Notes under the pieces: model-generated
What the model saw: only the letters and a program-made list of their open reading frames with translations
The model's database searches: none
Told to the model about the DNA's origin: nothing
Position numbers and translations under genes: made by a program
Part shown: positions 7,396-15,834 of the stretch, one piece after another
How positions within the stretch are numbered: position 1 is the stretch's first letter
How the letters are laid out: every line of letters begins with the position of its first letter
Assembly (NCBI RefSeq): GCF_900184815.1
Contig: NZ_FXXQ01000004.1
Coordinates: 1-64,000 of the forward strand
Source of the DNA: Boseongicola aestuarii
GTDB lineage: Bacteria; Pseudomonadota; Alphaproteobacteria; Rhodobacterales; Rhodobacteraceae
DNA length: 64,000 bases
Reading direction: 5' to 3'

Positions 7396-7539
7396 GCTGC
7401 CCCTTCTACCCACGTCGAGCTCCCCCATTGCAAAGAGAGGCAAGCAAGCGGGCAGAAGGCTCAGACAGTCCGTGTCGAAGCCGCATACGCCTTGTCAGAG
7501 CGTCGTTCGGGTCAGGCCGAAAGTTGCGCTTTTCGTCCC

Positions 7540-7857
7540 TCATGCCGCGACCTCACCACTACGTTTCGGAGTAGCGCGACACCGCAAGACGTAGCGCGCG
7601 CGTGTGCCAGCAAATGGTCCTTGGTGTTTCTCGTGAATGGTCTCAATGAAAACGTCCATCTGGCGCAGGTTGTGGACATAGCCGCTCCAGCGAGGGGCAG
7701 GATTATCGATGGGAGTGCAGCCTTTTGAGCCGGACGCTATCAGTTCTTCAAGCGCCCACCTGGCACGGCCAGAAACAACGATTTCACTGGTTTTTTCGTC
7801 AGTCTGGATTTCATAGATAAGTGCGCTCCAGTCGGTGCTTTGGTGTTTTGCCGTCAT
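7540..7857 (-). CDS. winged-helix domain protein
   Basis: A 105-residue protein: SEIVVSGRARWALEELIASGSKGCTPIDNPAPRWSGYVHNLRQMDVFIETIHEKHQGPFAGTRARYVLRCRA. This is the layout of a small Rhodobacterales winged-helix family in which the pattern CTP-x4-APRWS-x2-VH-L is typical (recalled, not searched). GAGG precedes the ATG by 9 bases. It lies between the excisionase-like gene and the replication-type gene on the same strand and is probably part of the element control module. Confidence 0.65.
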   Translation of the reverse strand: MTAKHQSTDWSALIYEIQTDEKTSEIVVSGRARWALEELIASGSKGCTPIDNPAPRWSGYVHNLRQMDVFIETIHEKHQGPFAGTRARYVLRCRATPKRSGEVAA

Positions 7858-7914
7858 AATTGCCTCGTTGATTTACGAGGGCGATGGTCATAGGTAGATG
7901 GTGCTAGCACTACC

Positions 7915-7957
7915 GAACGCCCGAGCCCTCTGTTTCATGGTTCGGGTGTTCTTTTAT
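7915..7957 (+). terminator. strong hairpin plus T-run on the plus strand with no upstream gene
   Basis: GAACGCCCGAGCC (7915-7927), an 11-base loop, and GGTTCGGGTGTTC (7939-7951) form a 13-bp stem with two G-U pairs, followed by TTTTAT. It reads as an intrinsic terminator on the plus strand, opposite to the flanking minus-strand genes. The palindrome GTGCTAGCAC at 7901-7910 is next to it. Confidence 0.55.
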
Positions 7958-8157
7958 CTGGCGTTTGGGTCGGTACGTTGGGCGGTCAAATACGCATTAA
8001 GGTCAGTGCCCAGATAGGCGACTTTGCGGCCTATCTTGACCCAAGGTGGCCCGACCATGCGGTGCCGCCACTGAGCGAGTTTTTCCCGGCTGCCGAGAAC
8101 GTCAAGTTCAGGGTCACCAAGAATGTAGGTTCGGTCGTTCTGAAATAGTTCGAGCAT
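7954..8157 (-). CDS. AlpA/excisionase-like small DNA-binding protein
   Basis: A 67-residue protein with REKLAQWRHRMVGPPWVKIGRKVAYLGTDLNAYLTAQR, the helix-wing-helix layout of AlpA/Xis-type (MerR-like) proteins: a recognition helix, PPW-x-KIGR-x-V-Y, then DL-x-AYL. The ATG has AAAGGACTT upstream. Its position two genes downstream of a P4-type integrase fits a recombination directionality factor or an element regulator. Small size and context agree; the exact role is inferred. Confidence 0.7.
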   Translation of the reverse strand: MLELFQNDRTYILGDPELDVLGSREKLAQWRHRMVGPPWVKIGRKVAYLGTDLNAYLTAQRTDPNAR

Positions 8158-8258
8158 CGGTAAGTCCTTTCCAAAACTTTTCGATGCTCGTTAATTCTTG
8201 AAAATACGGATGCAAAATAGGCGTCACGAAAGTCTTTTTGAATCGAAACGCGTTGTGA

Positions 8259-9134
8259 TTAGCTCTTTGTGCGTCGGCCAGGGCGGCCAATTTTTGGGCG
8301 TTCCTCGCGAGCCCTCTCCCATGCGCGCCCGAAAGCCCTGGTGCGCATACCGTGCGATGTTTTCAAATCCAAAAACTCACTTCGAGTGAATTTTTCGCCT
8401 CTATCGAAAGCGTCGACTATCTGCCTCGCGACAGCTTTTTCAGCATTACTAGGTTCGATTTCCTCCTCGTCATCTGCGACAATATTCAGATACTCGGTGT
8501 ATCTAGCCTCCTCAAACATCAACGCAAAACCACGCAAGTCATCCAAATCACCAGACTCGCTGCTACGGTGTCGCCGAACCATTCCAATCAATTGGAGAGC
8601 GGAAAAGGCCAAAAGGGAAATTGCCGACAAGCCAAGCCAATAAGGGAGCGAAAACTTCCAAGAATCGAGGTCATTCATCGAACCCTCCAGCCTCGGAAAA
8701 AACCAATCGAGAATGAAGAATGTTCCGGGCATCAACCAAAATACGGCTAAGAGGGAAAAGGTAATCGTCGTCGCTAATTGCACATACTGAAATGGCCGAA
8801 AAATACCCGAAATGAAGGACAATTCTTTCTCCGACTCGCGGTAGATACTCGGCCATTCGTTTCCGACGAGACCGGATACGGCGCTGAATAGAGTTGGCCT
8901 ATCCGTTTCGCCATCGATTGAGGTCAAGAAAACTGGTCCGACAGTCAACAATTGGCCATTTGGGCCAACTACCTTGCCTCGCTCGACCCAGTGTAGAAAA
9001 TCAATAATTTGGTGGCGCGCTTTTTGACGAAGGCTGGAAAAATCTGTCTGCTCTTGCTTCAACTCAACATAGATACGACGCGAAATATCTCGATTTATAT
9101 CAGCGATGGATAGATGGCCTTCCAAGCTATACAA
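8259..9134 (-). CDS. unknown membrane protein coupled to the integrase gene
   Basis: A 291-residue protein with two membrane helices at about 116-144 (FQYVQLATTITFSLLAVFWLM) and 162-186 (YWLGLSAISLLAFSALQLIGM). A roughly 110-residue N-terminal and a roughly 100-residue C-terminal soluble part flank them; the last 40 residues are strongly basic (MRTRAFGRAWERAREERPKIGRPGRR). The start is a TTG at 9134 with AGGAGA upstream, overlapping the integrase end by 8 bases, so translation is coupled. No family was recognised. As the gene directly behind the integrase it is cargo or part of element biology; a defence role is possible but unsupported. Confidence 0.7.
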   Translation of the reverse strand: MYSLEGHLSIADINRDISRRIYVELKQEQTDFSSLRQKARHQIIDFLHWVERGKVVGPNGQLLTVGPVFLTSIDGETDRPTLFSAVSGLVGNEWPSIYRESEKELSFISGIFRPFQYVQLATTITFSLLAVFWLMPGTFFILDWFFPRLEGSMNDLDSWKFSLPYWLGLSAISLLAFSALQLIGMVRRHRSSESGDLDDLRGFALMFEEARYTEYLNIVADDEEEIEPSNAEKAVARQIVDAFDRGEKFTRSEFLDLKTSHGMRTRAFGRAWERAREERPKIGRPGRRTKS

Positions 9135-10326
9135 AGCGTTCTCCTGAAATTGCCCGTGCCGAAATATATGTCGACCATTTGTTCATTAGTTGGCGACGTT
9201 TCTCAAGTAAGTCCGACCGTGCGTACGCGCGCTCGACCTCTGAACCCACCTGATGCGCTAATGCCGCCTCGGCCAGTTCTCGTGGTGCATTTGCATCTTC
9301 CGCTGACCAATCGCGAAAGCTGCTTCTAAATCCGTGTACGGTAAATCCATTCGCATCCATCCGACGGAGCAGCATAAGCATCGACATATTTGAGAGCGGA
9401 TGGTGACGCTTTTGTCCTTCAAACACAAACACTGAGTCCAATGCTTTCAAAGGTTCAAGAATTGCCAGCATCTCTTCGGTCAAAGGCACCCTGTGCGCCT
9501 TGCCACCCTTCATACGCTCAGCTGGCACCGTCCAGAGCTTGGCGTCAAAATCCACTTCCGGCCACTTCATCTCGAGAACTTCAGACGTACGACTTGCCGT
9601 TAGAATGGTGAACCTCAGCGCCTTGGCGGCCATTGCGGGTCGTGGAGCAAGGCTGGTATAGAAGGCAGGTACGTCCCGCCACGGCATAGCGTCGTGGTGG
9701 TGAACCTTCGCCCGGACGGTCGGCAGAACCTTGGCGTCCTTAATTGCCGTCACCGGGTTCTCACCTGAGCGAAACCCCTTGGATTTGGCCACATCAAGAA
9801 CCGTCTTGATGCGCTGCGCCAGCCGCCGCGCGGTTTCGTGCTTCTCGGTCCAGATGGGAGACAGACACATCAACACTTCGGGTTGGCCAATACTATCAAC
9901 CGGCATCCGGCCAATTTTGGGGAATGCATAGTCTCGGAGATTGTTCAGCCAGATTTGGCCATGCTTCGCGCTCTTCCATGTGGGCAGCCGGTCTATGTGA
10001 ACTTGTCGGCTGACTTCTTCGAACGTTGGGATTTCGCGATTGGCATTGAAACGTGGGTTAAGGCCGGATTTGGCCATGCGGCGATACTCCAACGCCCGTT
10101 CGCGCGCCTGGTTCAGAGTGACTACGTCTGCCCCGCCCAAACCAAAGTCCGTGCGCAACGGTGCTCCTTTGCGGTTCTTCTGACCTTTGACCGTGACGCG
10201 AACAATCCAGCGCCGTGCCGCGCTCTCCGTGGCATCAACAACCAAATAGAGACCGCCCCCATCGCCATGACGACCGGGACCAAGATTTTCGACCAGCTTT
10301 TTCGTAAGCTTCCCAGTTAGGGCCAT
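9127..10326 (-). CDS. tyrosine recombinase, P4-type integrase
   Basis: A 399-residue, full-length protein. The N-terminal DUF4102-type arm-binding domain (GDGGGLYLVVDATESAARRWIVR) is followed by the core-binding domain (about 100-200) and the catalytic domain with Arg246 (TASRTSEVLEM), His331-x-x-Arg334 (HGFRSSFRDW), His358 and the nucleophile Tyr368 (VERAYARSD). The catalytic set appears complete, so the enzyme is probably active. It starts 150 bases beyond the 3' end of tRNA-Glu and points away from it, the usual layout of tRNA-inserted islands. Confidence 0.95.
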   Translation of the reverse strand: MALTGKLTKKLVENLGPGRHGDGGGLYLVVDATESAARRWIVRVTVKGQKNRKGAPLRTDFGLGGADVVTLNQARERALEYRRMAKSGLNPRFNANREIPTFEEVSRQVHIDRLPTWKSAKHGQIWLNNLRDYAFPKIGRMPVDSIGQPEVLMCLSPIWTEKHETARRLAQRIKTVLDVAKSKGFRSGENPVTAIKDAKVLPTVRAKVHHHDAMPWRDVPAFYTSLAPRPAMAAKALRFTILTASRTSEVLEMKWPEVDFDAKLWTVPAERMKGGKAHRVPLTEEMLAILEPLKALDSVFVFEGQKRHHPLSNMSMLMLLRRMDANGFTVHGFRSSFRDWSAEDANAPRELAEAALAHQVGSEVERAYARSDLLEKRRQLMNKWSTYISARAISGERFV

Positions 10327-10420
10327 TCAAAAAATACCACTTTCCGTACCACTCAACATAACGATACGAAACAAATCGAGACAAAGCGAGGGAAATCCTA
10401 GGGGGCGCTAAGTCGCTAAA

Positions 10421-10450
10421 AAGCAAAAATAAACCGCCCTGAGAGCGGTT
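10421..10450 (-). terminator. Rho-independent terminator of tRNA-Glu
   Basis: Read on the minus strand, AACCGC, a 7-base loop and GCGGTT are followed by TTATTTTTGCTTTTT. It lies 26 bases after the tRNA CCA end and before the integrase gene. Confidence 0.65.
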
Positions 10451-10476
10451 CAAACAAATGCGATGAAATGGAGAAA

Positions 10477-10551
10477 TGGTAGCCCGTAGGGGAATCGAAC
10501 CCCTCTTTCCAGGTTGAAAACCTGGCGTCCTAACCGATAGACGAACGGGCC
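10477..10551 (-). tRNA. tRNA-Glu (anticodon TTC)
   Basis: Read on the minus strand from GGCCCGT to ACGGGCT-A-CCA. The cloverleaf has a 7-bp acceptor stem (first pair G-U), the anticodon arm CCAGG-TTTTCAA-CCTGG with anticodon TTC, the T arm AGGGG-TTCGATT-CCCCT and an encoded CCA. Its 3' half is the inferred integration site of the island to the left. Confidence 0.97.
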
Positions 10552-10694
10552 ACGGTGCGTGGAGCGCTAATTAGGGAAACTCCCCCGGAAGGGCAAGAAG
10601 ATTCTTTCGTGAATGGCGGGGAAAGTGTCCGGCCTGTTTCAGACCTTGTCGGTGGGTGTTCACAGGTGGCGCGTTGCGCTCTGGCAATGGTCGC

Positions 10695-12455
10695 TCATTC
10701 GCTTGCCCGCGCAGCATCTTCCAGCCGCATCTGGGGGATTTGGCGCCCGCCCCAGTGGTTGATCTCAAGCCGCCCGGCAAGGTGGAACCGCGCGCCGCCA
10801 TGGTTCATCACGGCAGGGCCAAGCGCGCTGTCGAAGGCCCCAAAAGCGATTGCGTCGAGCCGCGCGCCCAGACCGTCTCCGAAGCTGACCTTCAGGTGCC
10901 CCGAGCCGACTTGTTTGGCATGGAGAATTTTCGCATCCGGGAACGCAAACCGCGGGGCAGGGGCGCCTTGTCCGAAGGGGCCTGCGGCTTCGATCTGTTC
11001 GATCAACTCAACCGTCGCGGCCCCAGGCATCAAGGTCGCGTCCAGCCGCAAGTCGCGCGGGCCGTGCGCGCCGGCACCCTGTTTCGCAAGCAACTCGGAC
11101 AACCGCTCCATCGCCGCTTCAAGCTGATCGCGCGCCACGGTCAGCCCCGCCGCCATCCGATGACCACCGCCCTTCAGCAAAAGTCCCTCGGCGGCCAGTT
11201 TCTGCACCACATGCCCAAGGTCCACACCCGTGATCGAGCGCCCCGAACCCTTGCCTTCGTCGCCGTCCAGACCGATCACCACCGCAGGCCGGTTCGTCGC
11301 CTCCTTCAGCCGCGCCGCGACAATGCCGACGACGCCGGGATGCCAGCCTTCGCCAGCCGCCCAGACCAAGGGCGCGTCCAGCCCACGGTCTTCGGCCTGC
11401 GCCAAAGCTGCGTCACGCACGGCGTTTTCGATCTCGCGCCTTTCGCTGTTCAGCGCATCGAGTTTTTCGGCCAGACTTTGCGCCTCGTGAGGATCGCGTG
11501 TGGACAGACATCGCGCCCCAAGGTCAGCGCGCCCGACGCGACCGCCGGCATTCACGCGTGGGCCGAACACGAATCCAAGCGTATAGGCCGACGGCGGAGA
11601 ACTCAGGTTCGCCACATCCGCCAACGCCGCCAATCCGGGGCGCGCGCGGCGTGCCATGATCTTCAATCCCTGCCGCACCAAGGCGCGATTGACACCTGTC
11701 AACGGCGCCACATCGGCCACTGTCGCCAGCGCCACGAGATCCAGCATCGACATCAAGTCCGGCCCGGCCTTCCCGCGGGCCTTCAAGCGACGGTTTGCGT
11801 CGACCAGAACCAGAAAAACCACCGCCGCCGCGCACAGATGCGCCAGGTCGCCGCTTTCGTCCTGACGGTTCGGGTTCACGACCGCCAATGCGTCCGGCAG
11901 GGTCTCGCTGCCCAAGTGGTGATCCAAGATCACAACATCCGCACCCCTTGCCGCCGCAACAGCGTCAAAGCTGAGTGTGCCGCAGTCCACGCAAATGATC
12001 AGATCATGCGATGCTGCCAACTCCGCCATCGCCGGTTCGTTCGGGCCGTATCCCTCGTCGATGCGGTCCGGCACATAAAGTGTCGCGTCCCGCCCAAGCT
12101 GGTGCAGCCAGTCAAGCAAAAGCGCAGCCGATGACCCTCCATCCACATCGTAATCGGCAAAGATCGCGATCTTTTCACCCCGGTCCACGGCGGCGATCAA
12201 CCGCTCGGCGGCCGGCTCCATGTCAAGCAAGGTCATGGGATCGGGCAATAAATCCCGCAAAGCCGGGGCAAGGAAGCGGTCGACGTCTTCTGCTGCCACG
12301 CCGCGTTGGACAAGTATCCGGCACAAAGCAGGCGGCAGTTCGGTTTGCTGCTCCATCGCTTCGGCCAAGCGCAGGCTGTCCGCCGATGGCCCGACCCACT
12401 TTCGCCCCGTCAAAGAGGCCGAAACGCCAAGATATCCAGCCCCAGCGTCGCTCAA
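10695..12455 (-). CDS. recJ: single-stranded-DNA-specific exonuclease RecJ
   Basis: A 586-residue protein with the DHH phosphoesterase motifs: IFADYDVDGGSSAALLL (motif I, near 96), VDCGT (motif II), VVILDHHLGSE (motif III, DHH) and VNPNRQDESGD, then the DHHA1 domain with GGGHRMAAGLTV near 430 and a C-terminal OB part. It degrades ssDNA 5' to 3' in repair and recombination in the cytoplasm. Its start overlaps the glpX stop by four bases, so glpX-recJ is an operon, an order common in Rhodobacteraceae. Confidence 0.97.
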   Translation of the reverse strand: MSDAGAGYLGVSASLTGRKWVGPSADSLRLAEAMEQQTELPPALCRILVQRGVAAEDVDRFLAPALRDLLPDPMTLLDMEPAAERLIAAVDRGEKIAIFADYDVDGGSSAALLLDWLHQLGRDATLYVPDRIDEGYGPNEPAMAELAASHDLIICVDCGTLSFDAVAAARGADVVILDHHLGSETLPDALAVVNPNRQDESGDLAHLCAAAVVFLVLVDANRRLKARGKAGPDLMSMLDLVALATVADVAPLTGVNRALVRQGLKIMARRARPGLAALADVANLSSPPSAYTLGFVFGPRVNAGGRVGRADLGARCLSTRDPHEAQSLAEKLDALNSERREIENAVRDAALAQAEDRGLDAPLVWAAGEGWHPGVVGIVAARLKEATNRPAVVIGLDGDEGKGSGRSITGVDLGHVVQKLAAEGLLLKGGGHRMAAGLTVARDQLEAAMERLSELLAKQGAGAHGPRDLRLDATLMPGAATVELIEQIEAAGPFGQGAPAPRFAFPDAKILHAKQVGSGHLKVSFGDGLGARLDAIAFGAFDSALGPAVMNHGGARFHLAGRLEINHWGGRQIPQMRLEDAARASE

Positions 12456-13417
12456 GTGCTGATCGGGTTGCGATAGTTCATCCGACGCACGGATCCGGTT
12501 TTCGAGCGCATCAGAATCGTTTCCGCCGTCAGAAAACCCGGCTCGCGTTTGATGCCCGGCAGGATTGACCCGTCCGTCACCCCAGTGGCCGCGAAAATCA
12601 CATCGCCCGTCACCATATCGTCACGCGTGTAAACGCGGTCAAGATTGGTGATCCCGGCCTTCTTCGCACGTGCCCGTTCATCGTCGTTCCGAAATGTCAG
12701 ACGACCGTACATCTGCCCGCCCATGCACTTCAGGGCCGCCGCCGCCAGAACGCCTTCGGGCGCGCCGCCGGATCCCATATACATGTCGATGCCTGTGGAC
12801 GGTTCGGCGCAGTGAACGACACCCGCAACATCACCGTCGGTGATAAGCCGGATTGCGGCGCCCGTCGTGCGGATTTCCGCGATCATTTCCTCGTGGCGCG
12901 GACGCTCAAGCACGCAGACGGTGATGTCCTGGGTCGAGCAGCCCTTGGCCGAGGCCAGTGCATTTACGCGTTCGGCGGGCGACATATCCATCGTGACGAC
13001 ACCGCGACGAAAGCCGGGACCGATCGCCAGCTTGTCCATGTAGGTGTCGGGCGCGTGCAGCATCGAACCGCGCGGACCCATGGCAATGACCGCCAGAGCG
13101 TTTGGCATGTCCTTGGCCGTCAGCGTCGTGCCTTCCAGCGGGTCCAGTGCGATATCCACCTCAGGGCCATTCCCGGTGCCGACTTCTTCGCCGATATAAA
13201 GCATCGGCGCTTCGTCACGTTCGCCTTCGCCGATGACCACGACGCCCTTGATGTCGAGCTTGTTCAACTGCGTGCGCATCGCATCCACCGCAGCCTGATC
13301 GGCGGCCTTTTCGTCGCCACGCCCGATCAGGCGGGCCGAAGCAAGAGCCGCAGCCTCGGACACGCGTCCAAGGCCAAGCGAAAGCATACGATCGTGAAAT
13401 TCAGGAGCGTCGGGCAT
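12452..13417 (-). CDS. glpX: class II fructose-1,6-bisphosphatase
   Basis: A 321-residue protein of GlpX type. Metal- and phosphate-site motifs are visible: DEKAADQAAVDAMR near 35, VVIGEGERDEAPMLYIGEEVG near 60-80, DIALDPLEGTTLTA near 88-101 and SGGAPEGVLAAAALKCMGGQM near 205-225. It removes the 1-phosphate of fructose-1,6-bisphosphate in gluconeogenesis, consistent with growth on organic acids and C1-linked amines. Normal length; recJ overlaps at its end. Confidence 0.95.
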   Translation of the reverse strand: MPDAPEFHDRMLSLGLGRVSEAAALASARLIGRGDEKAADQAAVDAMRTQLNKLDIKGVVVIGEGERDEAPMLYIGEEVGTGNGPEVDIALDPLEGTTLTAKDMPNALAVIAMGPRGSMLHAPDTYMDKLAIGPGFRRGVVTMDMSPAERVNALASAKGCSTQDITVCVLERPRHEEMIAEIRTTGAAIRLITDGDVAGVVHCAEPSTGIDMYMGSGGAPEGVLAAAALKCMGGQMYGRLTFRNDDERARAKKAGITNLDRVYTRDDMVTGDVIFAATGVTDGSILPGIKREPGFLTAETILMRSKTGSVRRMNYRNPIST

Positions 13418-13545
13418 GGAATATCTATCCTTTTGAGGCCGGTTGCTTCCGTCCTATCGGCCTGCCTCAAGAGGGGCAAGGTCTGCGCCGGGCGTGTTAG
13501 CGTGAACAGACCGCCCGATCGACGGGTAAATGTCCGTAGGCCGCT

Positions 13546-14502
13546 TCAGGCCCCGGCGCGGGCGCGCTGGACGTAATGCGCAATGCGATCGAAATGCTTA
13601 TCCCAGGTGCCGCAGCATCCGCCCCAGATGTCCACAGCTGGATATCGGGTCGCAAGATCACCCATGGACTTGCCCAGTTCTTCCGGGTCGCCTTCCTCGA
13701 TATGGCCGAGACGGCACAAAGATACCTTGTCCATTGCCGCCGCATTCGGACGAAGGAGCCGGATACGATCCGTCCAGGCGCCATCCTCCAGTGCGGGTTC
13801 GAACTCGACCGGATGCGAGCAATTGATGCCATAGGAATCTGGCCTGGACACGCCCGCGATGGCATCTGTGGTTTCGACGGCTTCTTTCAGGCTCGGCCCG
13901 GATTTCAGCTTGTGATTGCTGTCCAGTGTGAACGAGATATTGACAGGCAATCCCGCAGCGGCGGCCGCGCGCGAGATTCCCACGGCCTCGGGGATGTTGT
14001 TGATCGTTGCAGCCCAGATCATGTCCACGCCGCAGTCTTTCAACGTCGCAATCTGCACCGCGTGATAGTCCTCGGCTTGCGCTTCGGTGATCGTTTCGTT
14101 CAGTGAATAGGCGTCACCCCGAGGACCGACGCATCCGGCATAAACCATATGCGTGATCTGTCCTTCATACGGCTTTGAAACGTCCCGCAGGAAATCGATG
14201 CACTTGTGCTGCATCTCGGCCAGACCTTCGGGCGAATATCCCAGCTTTGCCGCCCAGTCGGGGCTGGCACGATAGTCAAAGCTGGCCATCATCGCGCCGA
14301 ACCCATGCTCGGTCGCGACATCCAGATAGCGGCGATACATATCCTTCATATGTGTCACGGCGTCGGGGTTGTTCATCAGTTCGAATGCGGCAAACTCCCG
14401 AAGCTTGTGGCCGTGACGGTAAATCAGTTCTGTCTCGGTTCCGCCTTCGGCAAGATACAAAACACCGTCATTATTCGGGAAAGCTGCGGCGACATTGTTC
14501 AT
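13546..14502 (-). CDS. homocysteine S-methyltransferase family protein (betaine-homocysteine type)
   Basis: A 318-residue barrel enzyme with the zinc cysteines Cys228 (YGINCSHP) and Cys296-Cys297 (WGGCCGT), and the N-terminal LAEGGTETELIYRHG homologous to the (D/E)GG(M/T)-x-TE start of the family. It transfers a methyl group from betaine or a related donor to homocysteine or a similar thiol. AGGAGGGTCCC precedes the ATG. It is the first of two such genes in the window (the other at 24802); here it stands alone between glpX and a DedA operon. The donor cannot be fixed from sequence. Confidence 0.9.
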   Translation of the reverse strand: MNNVAAAFPNNDGVLYLAEGGTETELIYRHGHKLREFAAFELMNNPDAVTHMKDMYRRYLDVATEHGFGAMMASFDYRASPDWAAKLGYSPEGLAEMQHKCIDFLRDVSKPYEGQITHMVYAGCVGPRGDAYSLNETITEAQAEDYHAVQIATLKDCGVDMIWAATINNIPEAVGISRAAAAAGLPVNISFTLDSNHKLKSGPSLKEAVETTDAIAGVSRPDSYGINCSHPVEFEPALEDGAWTDRIRLLRPNAAAMDKVSLCRLGHIEEGDPEELGKSMGDLATRYPAVDIWGGCCGTWDKHFDRIAHYVQRARAGA

Positions 14503-14553
14503 GGGACCCTCCTGCGTTCACAGGCGCAGTCTTAGCACAGGACAGGCGAATTC

Positions 14554-15186
14554 CTAAACTGACTGGTCTTTCAGCCGGTTTCGCGGGGATTTCTCGCGAT
14601 GTGCCCGCATCACTGCCCGGAGCCAAAAGAACGCTCCCGTCGCCACAACAAGCGCCACCAGAAATCCGATCACATCGCCCATGATTTCGGCGACCGTCGC
14701 GACCCGGTCCATGAAAACATACCCAAGACCAACGTAAAGCGTGACCCAAACCGTTTCGCCCAGCACGTCCCAGAACGCAAACCTGCGCCATGACAGCCGG
14801 GTTGCACCAGCGATGAAGTTGACCCACGGGCCAAGCGGCGCGACGGCCCATGTGGACAGAAAAACTCCCATGCCGCCGCGCTTGTCGATCAAGGTCGAAG
14901 CTTGCGCGATCACGGCGGAGCGGGCAGGGGATTTTTTCATGCGCTCAACCAGAGGCGCTCCGCCATAGCGACCAATGATATACCCTGCCTGATCGCCAAT
15001 CACCGCGCCACAATAGGCGGCAAGCCCGACCGTCCAGAACGACAGATCCCCCGAAGCGACGAAGGCGCCGCCCGTCAGCATCATCAGCGACGTCGGGATC
15101 GGCAACGCCAGACAGGACAGGAACGCCGAGACGAAGATCACATAGACACCGTAATCCGTCACAAGGCCAAACACGGTCTCGGTCAT
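14554..15186 (-). CDS. DedA family membrane protein
   Basis: A 210-residue, multi-spanning protein (about five hydrophobic segments). Family marks are SAFLSCLALPIPTSLMMLTGGAF, GAVIGDQAGYIIGRYGG, the amphipathic stretch with FLSTWAVAPLGPWVNFIAGATRLSWRRFAFWDVLGETVW and a basic tail. DedA/VTT-domain proteins move or flip lipids, including undecaprenyl phosphate, and affect membrane potential. The start overlaps the stop of the preceding small protein by four bases, so the two are co-expressed. Confidence 0.92.
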   Translation of the reverse strand: MTETVFGLVTDYGVYVIFVSAFLSCLALPIPTSLMMLTGGAFVASGDLSFWTVGLAAYCGAVIGDQAGYIIGRYGGAPLVERMKKSPARSAVIAQASTLIDKRGGMGVFLSTWAVAPLGPWVNFIAGATRLSWRRFAFWDVLGETVWVTLYVGLGYVFMDRVATVAEIMGDVIGFLVALVVATGAFFWLRAVMRAHREKSPRNRLKDQSV

Positions 15187-15566
15187 CGAGCAGCCTCGCC
15201 GTCTTCGCGCGGTGGACGTCGCGATGCGACCAGGGCTTCGGCTTCGGCCAGCACTTGCTCGACGCTCACTCCGCGAAATTCGGCCAACTCGCGCAGGCTC
15301 ATCGGACCATCCGGCGGCGGTCGCGGAGCGCCGAGGGCCTCACTCACCTGTTCGGGCGGAATGCGCCAGGTTCGCGAAACATAGCGCGGCGTCATCCAGG
15401 CTTCGACGGGTTGCTCCAGCGCCGCCATGGGCGGGCGGTTGTACCAGAACACGGCCGCCCGTGCGCCAAAGAAAAGGCAGGCGACAAGCGCAACGGCAAG
15501 AACCGCAGTTGCAACGGGCGCGATCGACCACGCGTGTCTGATCCGGGTGATGAGATTTGAAATCAC
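15183..15566 (-). CDS. hypothetical membrane-anchored protein
   Basis: A 127-residue protein. Residues 14-38 (IAPVATAVLAVALVACLFFGARAAVF) form one membrane helix, followed by a soluble part with PVEAWMTPRYVSRTWRIPPEQVSEALG and SLRELAEFRGVSVEQVLAEAEALVASRRPP, where the latter looks like a helix-turn-helix fold. It overlaps the DedA start by four bases. Probably a lineage-conserved protein; no function known to me. Confidence 0.75.
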   Translation of the reverse strand: MISNLITRIRHAWSIAPVATAVLAVALVACLFFGARAAVFWYNRPPMAALEQPVEAWMTPRYVSRTWRIPPEQVSEALGAPRPPPDGPMSLRELAEFRGVSVEQVLAEAEALVASRRPPREDGEAAR

Positions 15567-15744
15567 GGGTTCCTCTTGGGCAAAGCCACGTCAACACTAA
15601 CGCACGGCGACGCCATTTCCGTCTGCGTTAATTCAATTCCGTCGACAAGTCAGACCGAAAGCTGTTTTTTTGCGCCTCCAAGCGACGGAAAAAGCGCGAC
15701 CCTGCGTTAAAAGGCCAACTCTGAACACTTCAAAGGTCAGGCCT

Positions 15745-15834
15745 ATGCGCATCAATCTCACAGCGATCAGCTTCATCATCGCCTTTCTGTTGTTGTCTCT
15801 CGGCGCTGTCATCACATCGAATACCCTGTGGTAA
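15745..15834 (+). CDS. 29-residue membrane peptide, hypothetical
   Basis: ATG at 15745, stop at 15832-15834. It encodes MRINLTAISFIIAFLLLSLG... ending in SNTLW, essentially one membrane helix. CAAAGG lies about 10 bases upstream. The frame is short, so chance cannot be excluded, but the hydrophobic run with polar ends is typical of real small membrane proteins. It is divergent from the DedA operon and 160 bases before purA. Confidence 0.45.
   Translation: MRINLTAISFIIAFLLLSLGAVITSNTLW

Larger units (their letters stand above)
1..10476. mobile_element. genomic island inserted at tRNA-Glu (left end outside window)
   Basis: A P4-type integrase beside the tRNA 3' end, an excisionase-like gene, replication/winged-helix genes, mixed small cargo genes, repeats and visibly lower GC than the region beyond 10.5 kb support an integrative element. 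The repeated tRNA 3' end (second attachment site) was not seen between 1 and 10400, so the island either extends beyond base 1 or has lost it. How many of the leftmost genes truly belong is uncertain. Confidence 0.6.

Noticed and set aside
1-10400. Second attachment site (copy of the tRNA-Glu 3' end)
   Set aside because: I looked for the T-arm/acceptor sequence on both strands and saw no convincing copy; it is probably left of the window.
10656-12134. 492-codon open frame on the plus strand
   Set aside because: It lies opposite recJ, whose motifs are clear. High GC makes long antisense frames; its product is basic and low in hydrophobic order, with no family features.
12812-13576. 254-codon open frame on the plus strand
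   Set aside because: Antisense shadow of glpX.
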